Source: Bradyrhizobium sp. AUGA SZCCT0158 (lineage in GTDB: Bacteria > Pseudomonadota > Alphaproteobacteria > Rhizobiales > Xanthobacteraceae). From it: DNA of 64,000 nucleotides. Both the position numbers and the translations under genes were made by a program. Under the pieces are notes generated by a model. The model saw nothing but the letters and a program-made list of their open reading frames with translations. It did not search any database and had not been told where the DNA came from. The stretch lies in NCBI RefSeq assembly GCF_018130065.1, contig NZ_JAFCME010000010.1:1-64000 (forward strand), read 5' to 3'. The stretch's first letter is position 1, and the number at the start of each line of letters is the position of its first letter. This document shows, piece by piece, positions 36,367 through 45,096 of this stretch.

Positions 36367-37602
36367 CTAAGCCGCCTGCATCTGTCGTGGCGGCTCGCTC
36401 GGCCGGATCAAGGCGAACGCGACCTGGATGATTCCGCCCGCAAGTCCGAGCGCGACGCCGATCCGCCACGCCATGGTGTAGGAGCCGAGCTGGTCGTAGA
36501 TCAGCCCTCCCCCGTAAGCGCCAAGGAACGAGCCGATCTGGTGGCTCATGAAGGCGAGGCCCTGAATCATCGCCTGCCATTTCAGGCCGAACATTTCAGC
36601 GACGGCGCCCGCGACCAGCGGGCCGACGCCCATCCAGAGGAAACCCATGATCGCGCCAAACAACAGCGTGGTCGCCGGGGTTGCCGGAAGCATGAAGTAC
36701 CAGGCGAGCGCGATCGAACGGAAAATGTAGATGCCGCCGAGCAGCGCCAGCTTGTTCCAGCGCTGGCCGGCCCAGCCGAAGAACAGGCTGCCCAGCACGT
36801 TGAAGCCGCCGATCATGCCGAGCGTCTGCGCGCTCAGCATCGGATCGAGGCCGCAGATCAAAAGATAGGACGGCAGATGCGTGGTGAGAAATACGAGCTG
36901 CATGCCGCAGACGAAATAGGCGCAGGTCATCACCACGAACGATGCGTTGCCGAACGCGATCTTGGCGGCGGTCGAAGCCGAAGCGTCGCCGATGTCGTCG
37001 GCGGCCTTGGGCGGCAGCGGGATCTTGTCGGCCCTGCCCGCGTACCAGGCGGCCGGCAGCATGAACAGCGACAGAATCACAAAGCCGGCGACGCCAGCGC
37101 GCCAGCCAAAACCCTCATTCAACATCTGCCCGATCGGCGCCGACACCAATGCGCCGAGCGACCCCGCCGCCGAGACCATGCCCATCACGGTGCTGCGCAC
37201 CGTGGCCGGCACCGCGCGTGCGGAAACCGACATCGCAATCGCATTGGCCGTGCAGGCCAGCGAGAAACCGATCAATAGACCTGCGCCGATCAGGATCGGG
37301 ATCATGCCTTGCGCGGTCGCCATCAGGGCAAGGCCGACGATGTACATCAGCGTGCCCACGATCATGATCGGGCGGAAGCCGTAGCGCACCGTCAAGGCGC
37401 CGGCGACCGGCTGCAGGAATCCCCAGGCGAGATTTTGCACCGCCAGCGCCAGCGTGAAATCCGACACGGAAATTCCGATGTCCTTCGTCAGCGGCTGCAT
37501 GAAGATACCAAAACTCTGCCGCAGGCCCATGCTCAGGGTCAGCATGACAGAGGCGCCGATCAGGATCGGGAGGGTTGGACGCAGGATTTGCAGCAGGGCC
37601 AT
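36367..37602 (-). CDS. MFS transporter
   Basis: 411 residues, twelve hydrophobic segments, GGGAGAA ahead of ATG 37602. Major facilitator signatures include ALTVRYGFRPIMIVG between helices 2 and 3, SAAGSLGALVSAPIGQ in the fifth-helix region, and GWAGQRWNKLALLGG in the second half. The sequence type resembles the oxalate/formate and monocarboxylate exporters of the family. Divergent from a TetR regulator with a palindromic operator between, so probably an inducible efflux or uptake system. Confidence 0.92.
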   Translation of the reverse strand: MALLQILRPTLPILIGASVMLTLSMGLRQSFGIFMQPLTKDIGISVSDFTLALAVQNLAWGFLQPVAGALTVRYGFRPIMIVGTLMYIVGLALMATAQGMIPILIGAGLLIGFSLACTANAIAMSVSARAVPATVRSTVMGMVSAAGSLGALVSAPIGQMLNEGFGWRAGVAGFVILSLFMLPAAWYAGRADKIPLPPKAADDIGDASASTAAKIAFGNASFVVMTCAYFVCGMQLVFLTTHLPSYLLICGLDPMLSAQTLGMIGGFNVLGSLFFGWAGQRWNKLALLGGIYIFRSIALAWYFMLPATPATTLLFGAIMGFLWMGVGPLVAGAVAEMFGLKWQAMIQGLAFMSHQIGSFLGAYGGGLIYDQLGSYTMAWRIGVALGLAGGIIQVAFALIRPSEPPRQMQAA

Positions 37603-37667
37603 TGTTTTTATTCTCCCTAGCGGCCGCGATGCGAAAGCCGCGTCCTGCGTTTGCGGTCTGATTTAGG

Positions 37668-37683
37668 TACACAGACCTGTGTA
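37668..37683. promoter_or_regulatory. 16-bp TetR operator candidate
   Basis: TACACAG-AC-CTGTGTA, perfect seven-base half sites around two bases, between divergent MFS and TetR genes. On the minus strand it lies between TTGTTA and TAAATC, the presumed promoter of the MFS gene. Confidence 0.65.
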
Positions 37684-37736
37684 ACAAGGCTATAAGGGCC
37701 GTCTGCTGTCAAGCCTGAAGGATATCGCGCACGCGC

Positions 37737-38318
37737 ATGGCACCTCTGCCCGCCAAACCGGCAATGAAAGACCGGATCCTGGAAACCGCCGATAGGCTGT
37801 TCTATCTGCAGGGGATTCGCGCGGTCGGCGTCGACACCATCGCGGCCGAAATCGGCATCAGCAAGCGCACGCTGTACAACCACTTCCCCTCCAAAGATGC
37901 GCTGATATCGGCCTATCTGGCACGCCGCTTCGTGCAGCCTCGGCCGTCAGACAAGCCAGCCGTCGAGCAGATTCTCAGCACCTTCGATGCGTTGGAGCGG
38001 CGCTTTGCAGCCAAGGATTTTCGCGGCTGCCCGTTCGTCAACGCGGTGGCCGAACTCGGCGGCGAGGATAAATCCGTCCGCAAGATCGCAATCGCGTTCA
38101 AGGAAAGCCGCCGTCTGTGGTTTCGCGATCTGCTGATACAGCTCGGCGCCGCCGACGCGGAAGGCCTTGCGACGCAGCTCGCGTTGCTGGTCGACGGCTC
38201 GATCGCGCAAGATCTGGTTCGCAACGATCCGGCGATGGCGCGGGCGGCGAAAGAAGCCGCAACGGTGTTGCTCAGGCATGCCGGGGTGAAAGTCGGCGGC
38301 GGGGAGACCGCGCAATAG
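37737..38318 (+). CDS. TetR-family transcriptional regulator
   Basis: 193 residues. N-terminal helix-turn-helix: RILETADRLFYLQGIRAVGVDTIAAEIGISKRTLYNHFPSKDALISAYL, typical TetR. The C-terminal ligand domain contains FRGCPFVNAVAEL as in YxaF/LmrA-like regulators. Divergent from an MFS transporter and likely its repressor. Ligand unknown. Confidence 0.93.
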   Translation: MAPLPAKPAMKDRILETADRLFYLQGIRAVGVDTIAAEIGISKRTLYNHFPSKDALISAYLARRFVQPRPSDKPAVEQILSTFDALERRFAAKDFRGCPFVNAVAELGGEDKSVRKIAIAFKESRRLWFRDLLIQLGAADAEGLATQLALLVDGSIAQDLVRNDPAMARAAKEAATVLLRHAGVKVGGGETAQ

Positions 38319-38407
38319 CCACAGATCAGCGCGCGTTGACCCTCTATCGCCGTCCCTGCTAACGCTAGGAACAACAGCCAAACAAACGGCGCAAGCAAGG
38401 AAACACC

Positions 38408-39613
38408 ATGGAAGACTTGACGGTGACCGCCAAGGGTTACGACTTCAAACCGGCCCACGCGGCCATGCAGCGTTATATCGACGGCGATCTGCTGTCCGGC
38501 ATATCCTGGGCCGTCATGGTTGGCCGCGATCTGGTGGATGTGAATTGCGTCGGCTGGGCCGACAAGGAAGCGCAGGCGCCGCTGCGCCCCGACCACATCT
38601 TCCGGATTTTTTCCAACACCAAGCTGATCACTTCCTGCGCCGCATTGTTGCTGTTCGAGGAAGGCAAATTCCGGCTCGATGATCCGATCGAGAAGTATAT
38701 TCCGCAGCTTGGAAATCGAAAGGTGTTGCGCGCTGGAGCGACTTCGCTCGACGACACCGAGCCGGCCAAGAGCTCGATCACCATCCGGCAACTGCTGAGC
38801 CACAGCTCCGGTCTGAGCTACGGTTTCTTCGATCCCGGCACCACCATCTTCACGGCGCTCAACGAGCGCGGCGTCCACAATCCCATGACGACGCTGGCCC
38901 AGATGGTCGATGTGCTGGCCGACCTGCCGCTGATCTATCAGCCGGGCACGTCCTGGGAATACTCGCTTGCCATCGATGTGGTGGCGCGGCTGGTGGAAGT
39001 CATCAGCGGCCAAAGCTTCGACAAGTTCATCAAGGCGCGCATCCTCGATCCACTCGGCATGGTCGACACCGGTTTCGTCGTACCGGAAAAAGATCACGGG
39101 CGGCTGGTCGCATATTACGCCGGCGCCGACATGATGGAGCCGATGAAGCCGGGCCTCACCCGCACCGACAACGCGCCCTTCCCCGGCGCCTATCTGCGGC
39201 CCATTGCGCGGCTCAATGGCGGCGGCGGCCTGGTCTCCACGATGCCCGACATGGTCGCGTTGATCCGAAGCCTGCTGCCTGGCGACCGAACGCTGCTCAG
39301 GCCGGAGACCATTGCGCAGATGATGACCAACCAGCTGCCGGACGGCCAGTGGATTCGCTTCGCGCTGATGGGCGAACAGGTCGGCAAGGCGCACACGCTG
39401 GCCGGCGGCCTGATCGTCAATCCGACACCCTTCGACCACCCGGACGCTTCGGGCGAGCTCTATTGGGGCGGCGTCGCCGGCACGCAATGGTGGATTTCGC
39501 CGCGACACAACATGGCCGGCGTGATGATGGCGCAGCGGCAGATGGCGTTCGTCCATCCGTTCTCGTTCGAATTCAAGCGTCTGGCGTACGACGCGGTGAA
39601 GCGTGGGCGGTAG
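38408..39613 (+). CDS. Serine hydrolase, beta-lactamase/esterase fold
   Basis: 401 residues. Class C beta-lactamase-like: the SxxK motif is Ser69-Asn-Thr-Lys72 in IFSNTKLITS, and the second motif Tyr185-Ser186 in WEYSLAIDV. The KTG-equivalent is replaced by WGGVAGT near residue 355, as in EstB-type esterases. AGGA precedes ATG 38408. No signal peptide is visible, so it is probably a cytoplasmic esterase rather than a beta-lactamase. Downstream is a palindromic element. Confidence 0.9.
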   Translation: MEDLTVTAKGYDFKPAHAAMQRYIDGDLLSGISWAVMVGRDLVDVNCVGWADKEAQAPLRPDHIFRIFSNTKLITSCAALLLFEEGKFRLDDPIEKYIPQLGNRKVLRAGATSLDDTEPAKSSITIRQLLSHSSGLSYGFFDPGTTIFTALNERGVHNPMTTLAQMVDVLADLPLIYQPGTSWEYSLAIDVVARLVEVISGQSFDKFIKARILDPLGMVDTGFVVPEKDHGRLVAYYAGADMMEPMKPGLTRTDNAPFPGAYLRPIARLNGGGGLVSTMPDMVALIRSLLPGDRTLLRPETIAQMMTNQLPDGQWIRFALMGEQVGKAHTLAGGLIVNPTPFDHPDASGELYWGGVAGTQWWISPRHNMAGVMMAQRQMAFVHPFSFEFKRLAYDAVKRGR

Positions 39614-39637
39614 CTCGACTGCGACCATTACAAATGC

Positions 39638-39740
39638 TGTCATCACCCGCGAATGCGGGTGATCCAGTATTCCAGAGACGTTAGCGATTGAATCGAGAAG
39701 CCGCGGCGTACTGGATCACCCGCATGCGCGGGTGATGACA
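39638..39740. repeat. Long palindromic element (TGTCATCACCCGCG type)
   Basis: Ends TGTCATCACCCGCG and CGCGGGTGATGACA are inverted repeats, and the inner GGGTGATCCAGTA and TACTGGATCACCC extend the pairing, so the whole 103 bases can fold as one stem with a loop near 39685. Lies between convergent genes. Confidence 0.75.
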
Positions 39741-39764
39741 CCGAGCTAGGTGAAACGCCAATGC

Positions 39765-41141
39765 TTACGCCGCCGCCGAAACCACGACTCTGTTGCGGCC
39801 GTCGTGCTTGGCGCGATACAGCGCGGTGTCGGCGCGTTTGAGCACGTCGCCGATCGGCTCGCCCTTGCGCTCCAGCGTCGATAGTCCGATCGAGACCGTG
39901 ACCTCGATGCGCTTGGTGCCCTTGGCGATAGCGAACTTCTCGCTCACGATCGAGCGGCGCAGCCGCTCCGCCACCATGCCCGCGACATGCAGGTCGGTTT
40001 CCGGCATCACGATGACGAACTCCTCGCCGCCATAACGGCAGGCGAGATCGATGCCGCGGATCGACTTGCGGATGCGCACCGCGAATTCACGCAGCACGTC
40101 GTCGCCGCCGTCATGGCCGTAATTGTCGTTGATGGCCTTGAAGAAATCGATGTCGAGGATCATCAGCGCCAGCGGCTTGCCGCGGCTCGAGGCCTGCTCG
40201 GCGAGCGTCGCCAGATGGCTCTCCATGTAGCGGCGGTTATGCAAGCCGGTCAGCGCGTCGGTGATCGCCATTTCGATCGAGTTCTGCACGTTGTCGCGCA
40301 GATGATCGGTATAGCGGCGCCGGCGGATCTGGGTGCGCGCGCGCGCCAAAAGTTCGTTCTTGTCGACCGGACGCAGCAGATAGTCGTTGACGCCGATCTC
40401 GAGCCCGCGGAGCAGCCGCGCATTGTTGTCGGCATCGGAGATCGCCAGTATCGGCACCTGACGGGTCCGCTCCAGCGAGCGCGCCTGACTGCACAGCCGC
40501 AAGCCGTCGTAGTTTTCGAGGCTGAGCGAGACGATCAGCAGATCGTAATTGCCTTCGGCAGCGTGAAACAGCGCTTCGGCCGGATTGGCCTCGACATCGA
40601 CGGTATGCTCGGCGGAAAGCAGCGGCGCCAGCCGCTCGTAGGATGACGGGCGGTCGTCGACCAGGAGGATGCGTCCGCCGATGCCCTTGTCGGCCACGGC
40701 GGTTCGCTCGGGGGCTTCCATGCCGATTTCGAGCGAGGTGATGGCGCGCATGCGCAGCTCATCGGTCATCATCTTCAGCCGCGTCAGCGAACGGACGCGC
40801 GCAATCAGCACCACGTCGGATACCGGCTTGGTCAGGAAATCGTCGGCGCCGGCCTCGAGGCCGCGCACGCGGTCAGCCGGGCTGTCGAGCGCGGTGACGA
40901 TGACAACCGGAATGAAATGCGTGGCCGGATTGGACTTCAGCCGGCGGCAGACCTCAAAGCCGTCCATGTCGGGCATCATGACGTCGAGCAGGATGATGTC
41001 GCATTCGGCGCGCGAACAGACTTCGAGCGCCTCGGCGCCGTTGGTCGCCGTCAGCACATCGAAATACTCAGCCGACAGACGGGCTTCCAGCAGCTTGACG
41101 TTGGCGGGAACATCATCGACGACCAGGATACGCGCAGACAT
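39765..41141 (-). CDS. pleD: PleD-type diguanylate cyclase response regulator
   Basis: 458 residues with two receiver domains and a GGDEF domain, as in Caulobacter PleD (454). The first receiver has the phosphoacceptor Asp53 in LLDVMMPDMDG; the second is degenerate (VSLSLENYDG, no matching Asp). The cyclase active site reads GGEEF, preceded by an allosteric I-site RGID five residues earlier. Makes cyclic di-GMP, steering polar development and the motile-to-sessile switch. Downstream of divK by 15 bases in one operon. Confidence 0.95.
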   Translation of the reverse strand: MSARILVVDDVPANVKLLEARLSAEYFDVLTATNGAEALEVCSRAECDIILLDVMMPDMDGFEVCRRLKSNPATHFIPVVIVTALDSPADRVRGLEAGADDFLTKPVSDVVLIARVRSLTRLKMMTDELRMRAITSLEIGMEAPERTAVADKGIGGRILLVDDRPSSYERLAPLLSAEHTVDVEANPAEALFHAAEGNYDLLIVSLSLENYDGLRLCSQARSLERTRQVPILAISDADNNARLLRGLEIGVNDYLLRPVDKNELLARARTQIRRRRYTDHLRDNVQNSIEMAITDALTGLHNRRYMESHLATLAEQASSRGKPLALMILDIDFFKAINDNYGHDGGDDVLREFAVRIRKSIRGIDLACRYGGEEFVIVMPETDLHVAGMVAERLRRSIVSEKFAIAKGTKRIEVTVSIGLSTLERKGEPIGDVLKRADTALYRAKHDGRNRVVVSAAA

Positions 41142-41156
41142 CGAAACTCACTCCCA

Positions 41157-41522
41157 CTACCCAATAAAACGCCGTACCGTTTCAATAAACTTGCCGACCG
41201 AAATTGGTTTGGACAAATACGCCTCGCAGCCGCCCTCGCGGATGCGTTCCTCGTCACCCTTCATCGCGAACGCCGTCACCGCAACGACCGGTATCGCGCG
41301 CAGTTCCGGATCGTCCTTGATCCAGCGCGTCACCTCGAGGCCGGACACCTGCGGCAGCTGGATATCCATCAGGATCAAATCGGGGCGCAGCTTGCGAACG
41401 AGATCCAGTGCCTCGAAACCATTGCTGGTGCCCGAGGTCTGATAGCCATGCGCCTCCAGCAGGTCGCGAAAGAGCTTCATGTTGAGCTCGTTGTCCTCCA
41501 CGATCAGGACGGTTTTGGCCAT
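41157..41522 (-). CDS. divK: DivK single-domain response regulator
   Basis: 121 residues, receiver domain only. [23 protein letters not shown], phosphoacceptor Asp53 in [11 protein letters not shown], and the conserved lysine in YLSKPI. DivK controls the DivJ/PleC/CckA network and thereby CtrA. In this lineage it is followed by pleD as here. RBS is visible upstream of ATG 41522. Confidence 0.95.
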   Translation of the reverse strand: MAKTVLIVEDNELNMKLFRDLLEAHGYQTSGTSNGFEALDLVRKLRPDLILMDIQLPQVSGLEVTRWIKDDPELRAIPVVAVTAFAMKGDEERIREGGCEAYLSKPISVGKFIETVRRFIG

Positions 41523-41776
41523 CCCGTCCCTCCCTCATCCCAGGAAACAGGCCCGGCCTTGGGGTGCTTGCGCACCGCCTTTCCGGGCTTGTCGAAAAGT
41601 GAAATCAAACTAGCGCCAGATTCGCTCTAACCCGTTAAATCCGAGTCCTGTTTTTCTACTAACAAGTGCCATCTTTTCGCGAAGCGGTTTCCACTTGCTT
41701 GAACACGTTCCGCAGACTCGGGCATGATGGCCGTCAAACTAGAGACCATAAGTTAACGGAAAGGCAAACCCGTCTG

Positions 41777-42076
41777 TTGAAAAAGCCTGTTCACAACCCC
41801 CGGGAAGTAGCTGAAATCGTTGCGGTTCAGGCGTTGTCCTTCATTGCGTCCGATCCGGAGCGGCTGGGCCTGTTTCTGGCCGAGAGCGGTTTAGGCCCGG
41901 AGACGCTCCGGACGGCCGCCGCCGACCCGCAATTTCTGGCCAGCGTGCTGGATTTCGTGATGCGCGATGACGCAACCGTGAAGGAGTTTGCGGCCGCCTC
42001 CGAGCTCCATCCGACCAACATCGCCGCCGCCCGTCAGGTGCTGGGCGACCCGCATTGGGAGCGTGACGTGCCGTGA
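41777..42076 (+). CDS. DUF3572 family protein
   Basis: About 99 residues if TTG 41777 is the start (GGAAAGG upstream); the frame is open back to GTG 41666. The DUF3572 core is clear: AEIVAVQALSFIASDPERLGLFL, SGLGPETLRTAAADPQFLASVL and FAAASELHPTNIAAARQVLG. Function unknown; helical and possibly dimeric. Its stop overlaps the dinB GTG by four bases (GTGA), and it is divergent from divK. Confidence 0.85.
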   Translation: MKKPVHNPREVAEIVAVQALSFIASDPERLGLFLAESGLGPETLRTAAADPQFLASVLDFVMRDDATVKEFAAASELHPTNIAAARQVLGDPHWERDVP

Positions 42077-43371
42077 GCGCGCTGGCGCAGGGGCCGCGCT
42101 GTTTTTGCCGGGATTGCCTCGGCGACCTCGACATCAAGGCCAGGCGGTGCGGTGAATGCGGCTCGCCTCGCCTGGTTCGCCACCATGCGTTGCCGGCGCT
42201 GGCGATGGCGCATATCGATTGTGACGCGTTCTACGCGACGGTGGAAAAGCGCGACAACCCGGAACTTGCCGACAAGCCGGTCATCATCGGCGGCGGCAAG
42301 CGCGGCGTGGTGTCGGCCGCCTGCTACATCTCGCGGACGTTTGGCGTGCGCTCGGCGATGCCTATGTTCAAGGCGCTGGCGCTTTGTCCCAACGCCATCG
42401 TGATTCGGCCGGACATGGCCAAATATGTCCGGGTCGGCCGCGAGGTGCGCCACGCCATGCAGACGCTGACGCCACTGGTTGAACCGCTGTCGATCGACGA
42501 GGCGTTTCTCGACCTTTCCGGCACCCAGCGCGTTCACGGCATGATTCCCGCAAAAGTGCTGGCGCGCTTCGCCCGCGACGTCGAGCGCGACATCGGCATC
42601 ACGGTCTCCGTCGGCCTGTCCTGCAACAAGTTCCTCGCCAAGATCGCCTCCGATCTCGACAAGCCCCGCGGCTTTGCCGCCCTCGACCAGGACGAAGCCC
42701 GCGAAATGCTGGCCGACAGGCCGGTCGGCTTCATCTATGGCGTCGGCCCTGCGACCCAGGAAAAGCTGCAACAGCGGGGCTTTCGCACCATCGCCGATCT
42801 GCAGCGCGCCGACGAGGTCGATCTGATGAAGCAGTTCGCCAGCGAAGGCCGCAGGCTATGGCGGCTGGCGCGCGGCATCGACGACCGCCTGGTGGTGCCC
42901 GATCGCGGCGCCAAGACCATTTCGAACGAAACCACCTTCGATAACGACATCCGCGATTTCGCGACGCTGGAGCGAACGCTGTGGCGGCTGTCGGAGAAGG
43001 TGTCATCGCGCCTCAAAAGCAGCAACCTTTCCGGTTTGACCATCACGCTGAAATTGAAGACCGCCGATTTCAGGCAGCGCACCCGCTCGCAGTCGATCCA
43101 GGCGCCGACACAACTGGCGGCAAAAATCTTTGCGGTGTCCCGTGAGTTGCTGGCGAAGGAGATCGACGGCACCGCCTTTCGCCTGATGGGCACCGGCGTC
43201 AGCGCGCTCCGCGCAGGCTCGCAGGCCGACGACACCGACATGCTGGATCGCCGCTCGGCCCACGCCGAACGCGCGATGGATGATCTGAGGAAGAAGTTCG
43301 GCAATGCGGCCGTGATCAGGGGCATTGCGTACAAGGGGCCGGTGCAGGAAGAGGAGGAAGAGGAAGAGTAA
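42073..43371 (+). CDS. dinB: DNA polymerase IV with N-terminal Cys-rich module
   Basis: 432 residues. Y-family translesion polymerase: catalytic Asp49 in HIDCDAFYATVE, LSIDEAFLDLSG, VSVGLSCNKFLAKIASD, thumb and little-finger domains. Two oddities: before the palm, residues 10-29 contain CxC(x2)C and CxxC pairs (CFCRDC, CGEC), a likely zinc-binding module not in E. coli DinB; and the C terminus ends in a run of seven glutamates. Coupled to DUF3572 by GTGA overlap. Confidence 0.94.
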   Translation: MSALAQGPRCFCRDCLGDLDIKARRCGECGSPRLVRHHALPALAMAHIDCDAFYATVEKRDNPELADKPVIIGGGKRGVVSAACYISRTFGVRSAMPMFKALALCPNAIVIRPDMAKYVRVGREVRHAMQTLTPLVEPLSIDEAFLDLSGTQRVHGMIPAKVLARFARDVERDIGITVSVGLSCNKFLAKIASDLDKPRGFAALDQDEAREMLADRPVGFIYGVGPATQEKLQQRGFRTIADLQRADEVDLMKQFASEGRRLWRLARGIDDRLVVPDRGAKTISNETTFDNDIRDFATLERTLWRLSEKVSSRLKSSNLSGLTITLKLKTADFRQRTRSQSIQAPTQLAAKIFAVSRELLAKEIDGTAFRLMGTGVSALRAGSQADDTDMLDRRSAHAERAMDDLRKKFGNAAVIRGIAYKGPVQEEEEEEE

Positions 43372-43380
43372 CTAATCTTG

Positions 43381-43466
43381 TCATGGCCGGGCTTGACCCG
43401 GCCATCCACGTCTTCCTTCTTCGCGGCGCCAAAAACGTGGATGCCCGGGACAAGCCCGGGCATGAC
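43381..43466. repeat. Palindromic element (CATGGCCGGGCTTGA type)
   Basis: TCATGGCCGGGCTTGACCCG at the left is mirrored by GACAAGCCCGGGCATGA at the right, and inside lie GATCCACG-like arms CCATCCACG and CGTGGATG. The 86 bases fold as one long stem. Between dinB and eipB, which converge. Confidence 0.75.
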
Positions 43467-43497
43467 GGAATTCAGTGCAGCACCGACGACCAACCCG

Positions 43498-44367
43498 TCA
43501 CTTACAAGGCTTGGAATCCCTGACGTCAAACTTCCCCATCGCGCCGGAAATGACAAAGTCATTGTAATCCAGCATCAGCGCGCGGGAGACGCCGTTCTCG
43601 AATAGCTCGAACGACATCGCATAAACCGGCGTCTGCTCGCCATCCTTGGCCTTGGCGTCGCGGTCGTAATAGCTCACCGTGACCGGCCAGCGCGTCAGCG
43701 ATTTCATCTGGTCGTTCGCGGTGGAGGGATCGGGCGAAGCGATGGTCTTGGTGCCGGGAATCGGCTGCCCGATCACCGACAGCGTGTTGTAGACCTTCTC
43801 GCCATTGTCAGAGCCGTCATAGACCATCAGTTCCAGCACCGACTTGCCTTCGCGCGCGGCCGCGATGATGTGCTGGATCTGCTCGGTCGGGAACACGATC
43901 TTGCCTTCGAGGTTGAACGTCTTGGCCACCGGCTGCTTCAGCTTGACCGTGATGTGATCGCCGGTCCGCTCGGCAACGCCGTCGACCGGGGCGGATTCGG
44001 TATCGTTCATCCGCGTGTCGATCTTGAAGCGGTAGCTCTTGCCTGCCGCATCCTCCCAGGACGTCGAGCGCAAATCGCTGAGCGTCAGCTTGCCCTCGCC
44101 GCTGTCGAGCTCCGACACCTGCCTGAATTCGGAGGTGTAGCCCTCGCAGGCGCTGCCGGAGAAATTGTAGAGGATGCGCCCGCGCGCGCCGCTGATGGCG
44201 TTGGAGCCGCGCGACTTGACCAGGTTGAGTTCGTAGAGCGCCTGATGGGCAAGGAATGGCCCGCTTGCGGCTGACAGCGCTGGCCCGGCCTGGAAAACCG
44301 ATCCTGTTGCAACGGCTGCGATTGTCAGCACCCAAGCACGAGGCGGAATCCGGAACGGTCGAGCCAT
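43498..44367 (-). CDS. eipB: EipB family periplasmic envelope-integrity protein
   Basis: 289 residues. Signal peptide (about 1-33, ending PALSAAS). Matches the EipB/DUF1849 family: FLAHQALYELNL, the cysteine in GSACEGYTSEFRQ and the C-terminal SKPCK cysteine, which form the conserved disulfide in this family. Brucella EipB is a spiral beta protein needed for envelope integrity. ATG 44367. Downstream repeat at 43381. Confidence 0.92.
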   Translation of the reverse strand: MARPFRIPPRAWVLTIAAVATGSVFQAGPALSAASGPFLAHQALYELNLVKSRGSNAISGARGRILYNFSGSACEGYTSEFRQVSELDSGEGKLTLSDLRSTSWEDAAGKSYRFKIDTRMNDTESAPVDGVAERTGDHITVKLKQPVAKTFNLEGKIVFPTEQIQHIIAAAREGKSVLELMVYDGSDNGEKVYNTLSVIGQPIPGTKTIASPDPSTANDQMKSLTRWPVTVSYYDRDAKAKDGEQTPVYAMSFELFENGVSRALMLDYNDFVISGAMGKFDVRDSKPCK

Positions 44368-44616
44368 GTGTTCTCCTTGTGCAGCGGAAGATTCGATACA
44401 TTACTGTCGGCTCTATTGCGTCGCAACTAGGGCGGTGTCACGAAATCGTAGGAATTTGACGTCGGAATGCCACGTTTTCCGGCCTGTTTCTCGGAATTGC
44501 CGCCGCTTGCGGGTGTTCGCCTCCAATCCACCCTCGCTTGCAACCACGGACGCGATGCGCGAAACAAAGCGGACCTGAAAAGGTTCAGGTGTGGTCAATT
44601 CAAACGGGGACGAAAC

Positions 44617-45084
44617 ATGGCGGGTACGGTCGAACAGAAGCTGGCGGCACAAGGTATCACCTTGCCCGAGCCCCGCGCCGCCATGGCGAACTATGTCGGC
44701 TTCGTCCGCACCGGAAACCTGCTGTTCGTCTCCGGCCAGGTGTGCGCCGATACCGAAGGCAAGCTGATCGCCAAGGGCAAGCTCGGCGCCGGCGTCACGA
44801 CCGAACAGGGCTATGCCGCCGCACAGGGCTGCGCGGTCAACCTGCTCGCGCAGATCAAGGCCGCGCTCGGGGATCTCGACAAGGTGGTGCGCGTGGTCCG
44901 CCTCGGCGGCTTCGTCAATTCGGCGCCGGATTATTTCGACGGGCCGAAGGTGCTGAACGGTGCTTCGGACCTGATGGTCACCGCCTTCGGCGACAAGGGC
45001 CGCCATGCCCGCACCACCGTCGGCGTCTCTTCCCTTCCCTCCGATGCGGCGGTCGAAGTCGACGGCGTGTTCGAGGTCTCCTGA
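44617..45084 (+). CDS. Rid-family (YjgF) protein, long clade
   Basis: 155 residues from ATG 44617; CDS corresponds to the PF14588-type long Rid clade. Visible are GITLPEPRAAMANYVGFVRTGNLLFVSGQ and the C-terminal HARTTVGVSSLPSDAAVEVDGVFEV with the arginine (ART) that binds enamine/imine substrate carboxylate in deaminating Rid proteins. Likely hydrolyses reactive imines. Fifteen bases before a glycerophosphodiesterase gene, probably one operon. Confidence 0.9.
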   Translation: MAGTVEQKLAAQGITLPEPRAAMANYVGFVRTGNLLFVSGQVCADTEGKLIAKGKLGAGVTTEQGYAAAQGCAVNLLAQIKAALGDLDKVVRVVRLGGFVNSAPDYFDGPKVLNGASDLMVTAFGDKGRHARTTVGVSSLPSDAAVEVDGVFEVS

Positions 45085-45096
45085 GGGGAATTCGGA

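Noticed and set aside
36082..37278. 398-codon plus-strand ORF over the MFS gene
   Set aside because: Starts within rpmG in the wrong frame and continues as an antisense shadow of the transporter.
37913..39646. 577-codon minus-strand ORF over the TetR and serine hydrolase genes
   Set aside because: Antisense to two clear genes; no domain or ribosome binding site.
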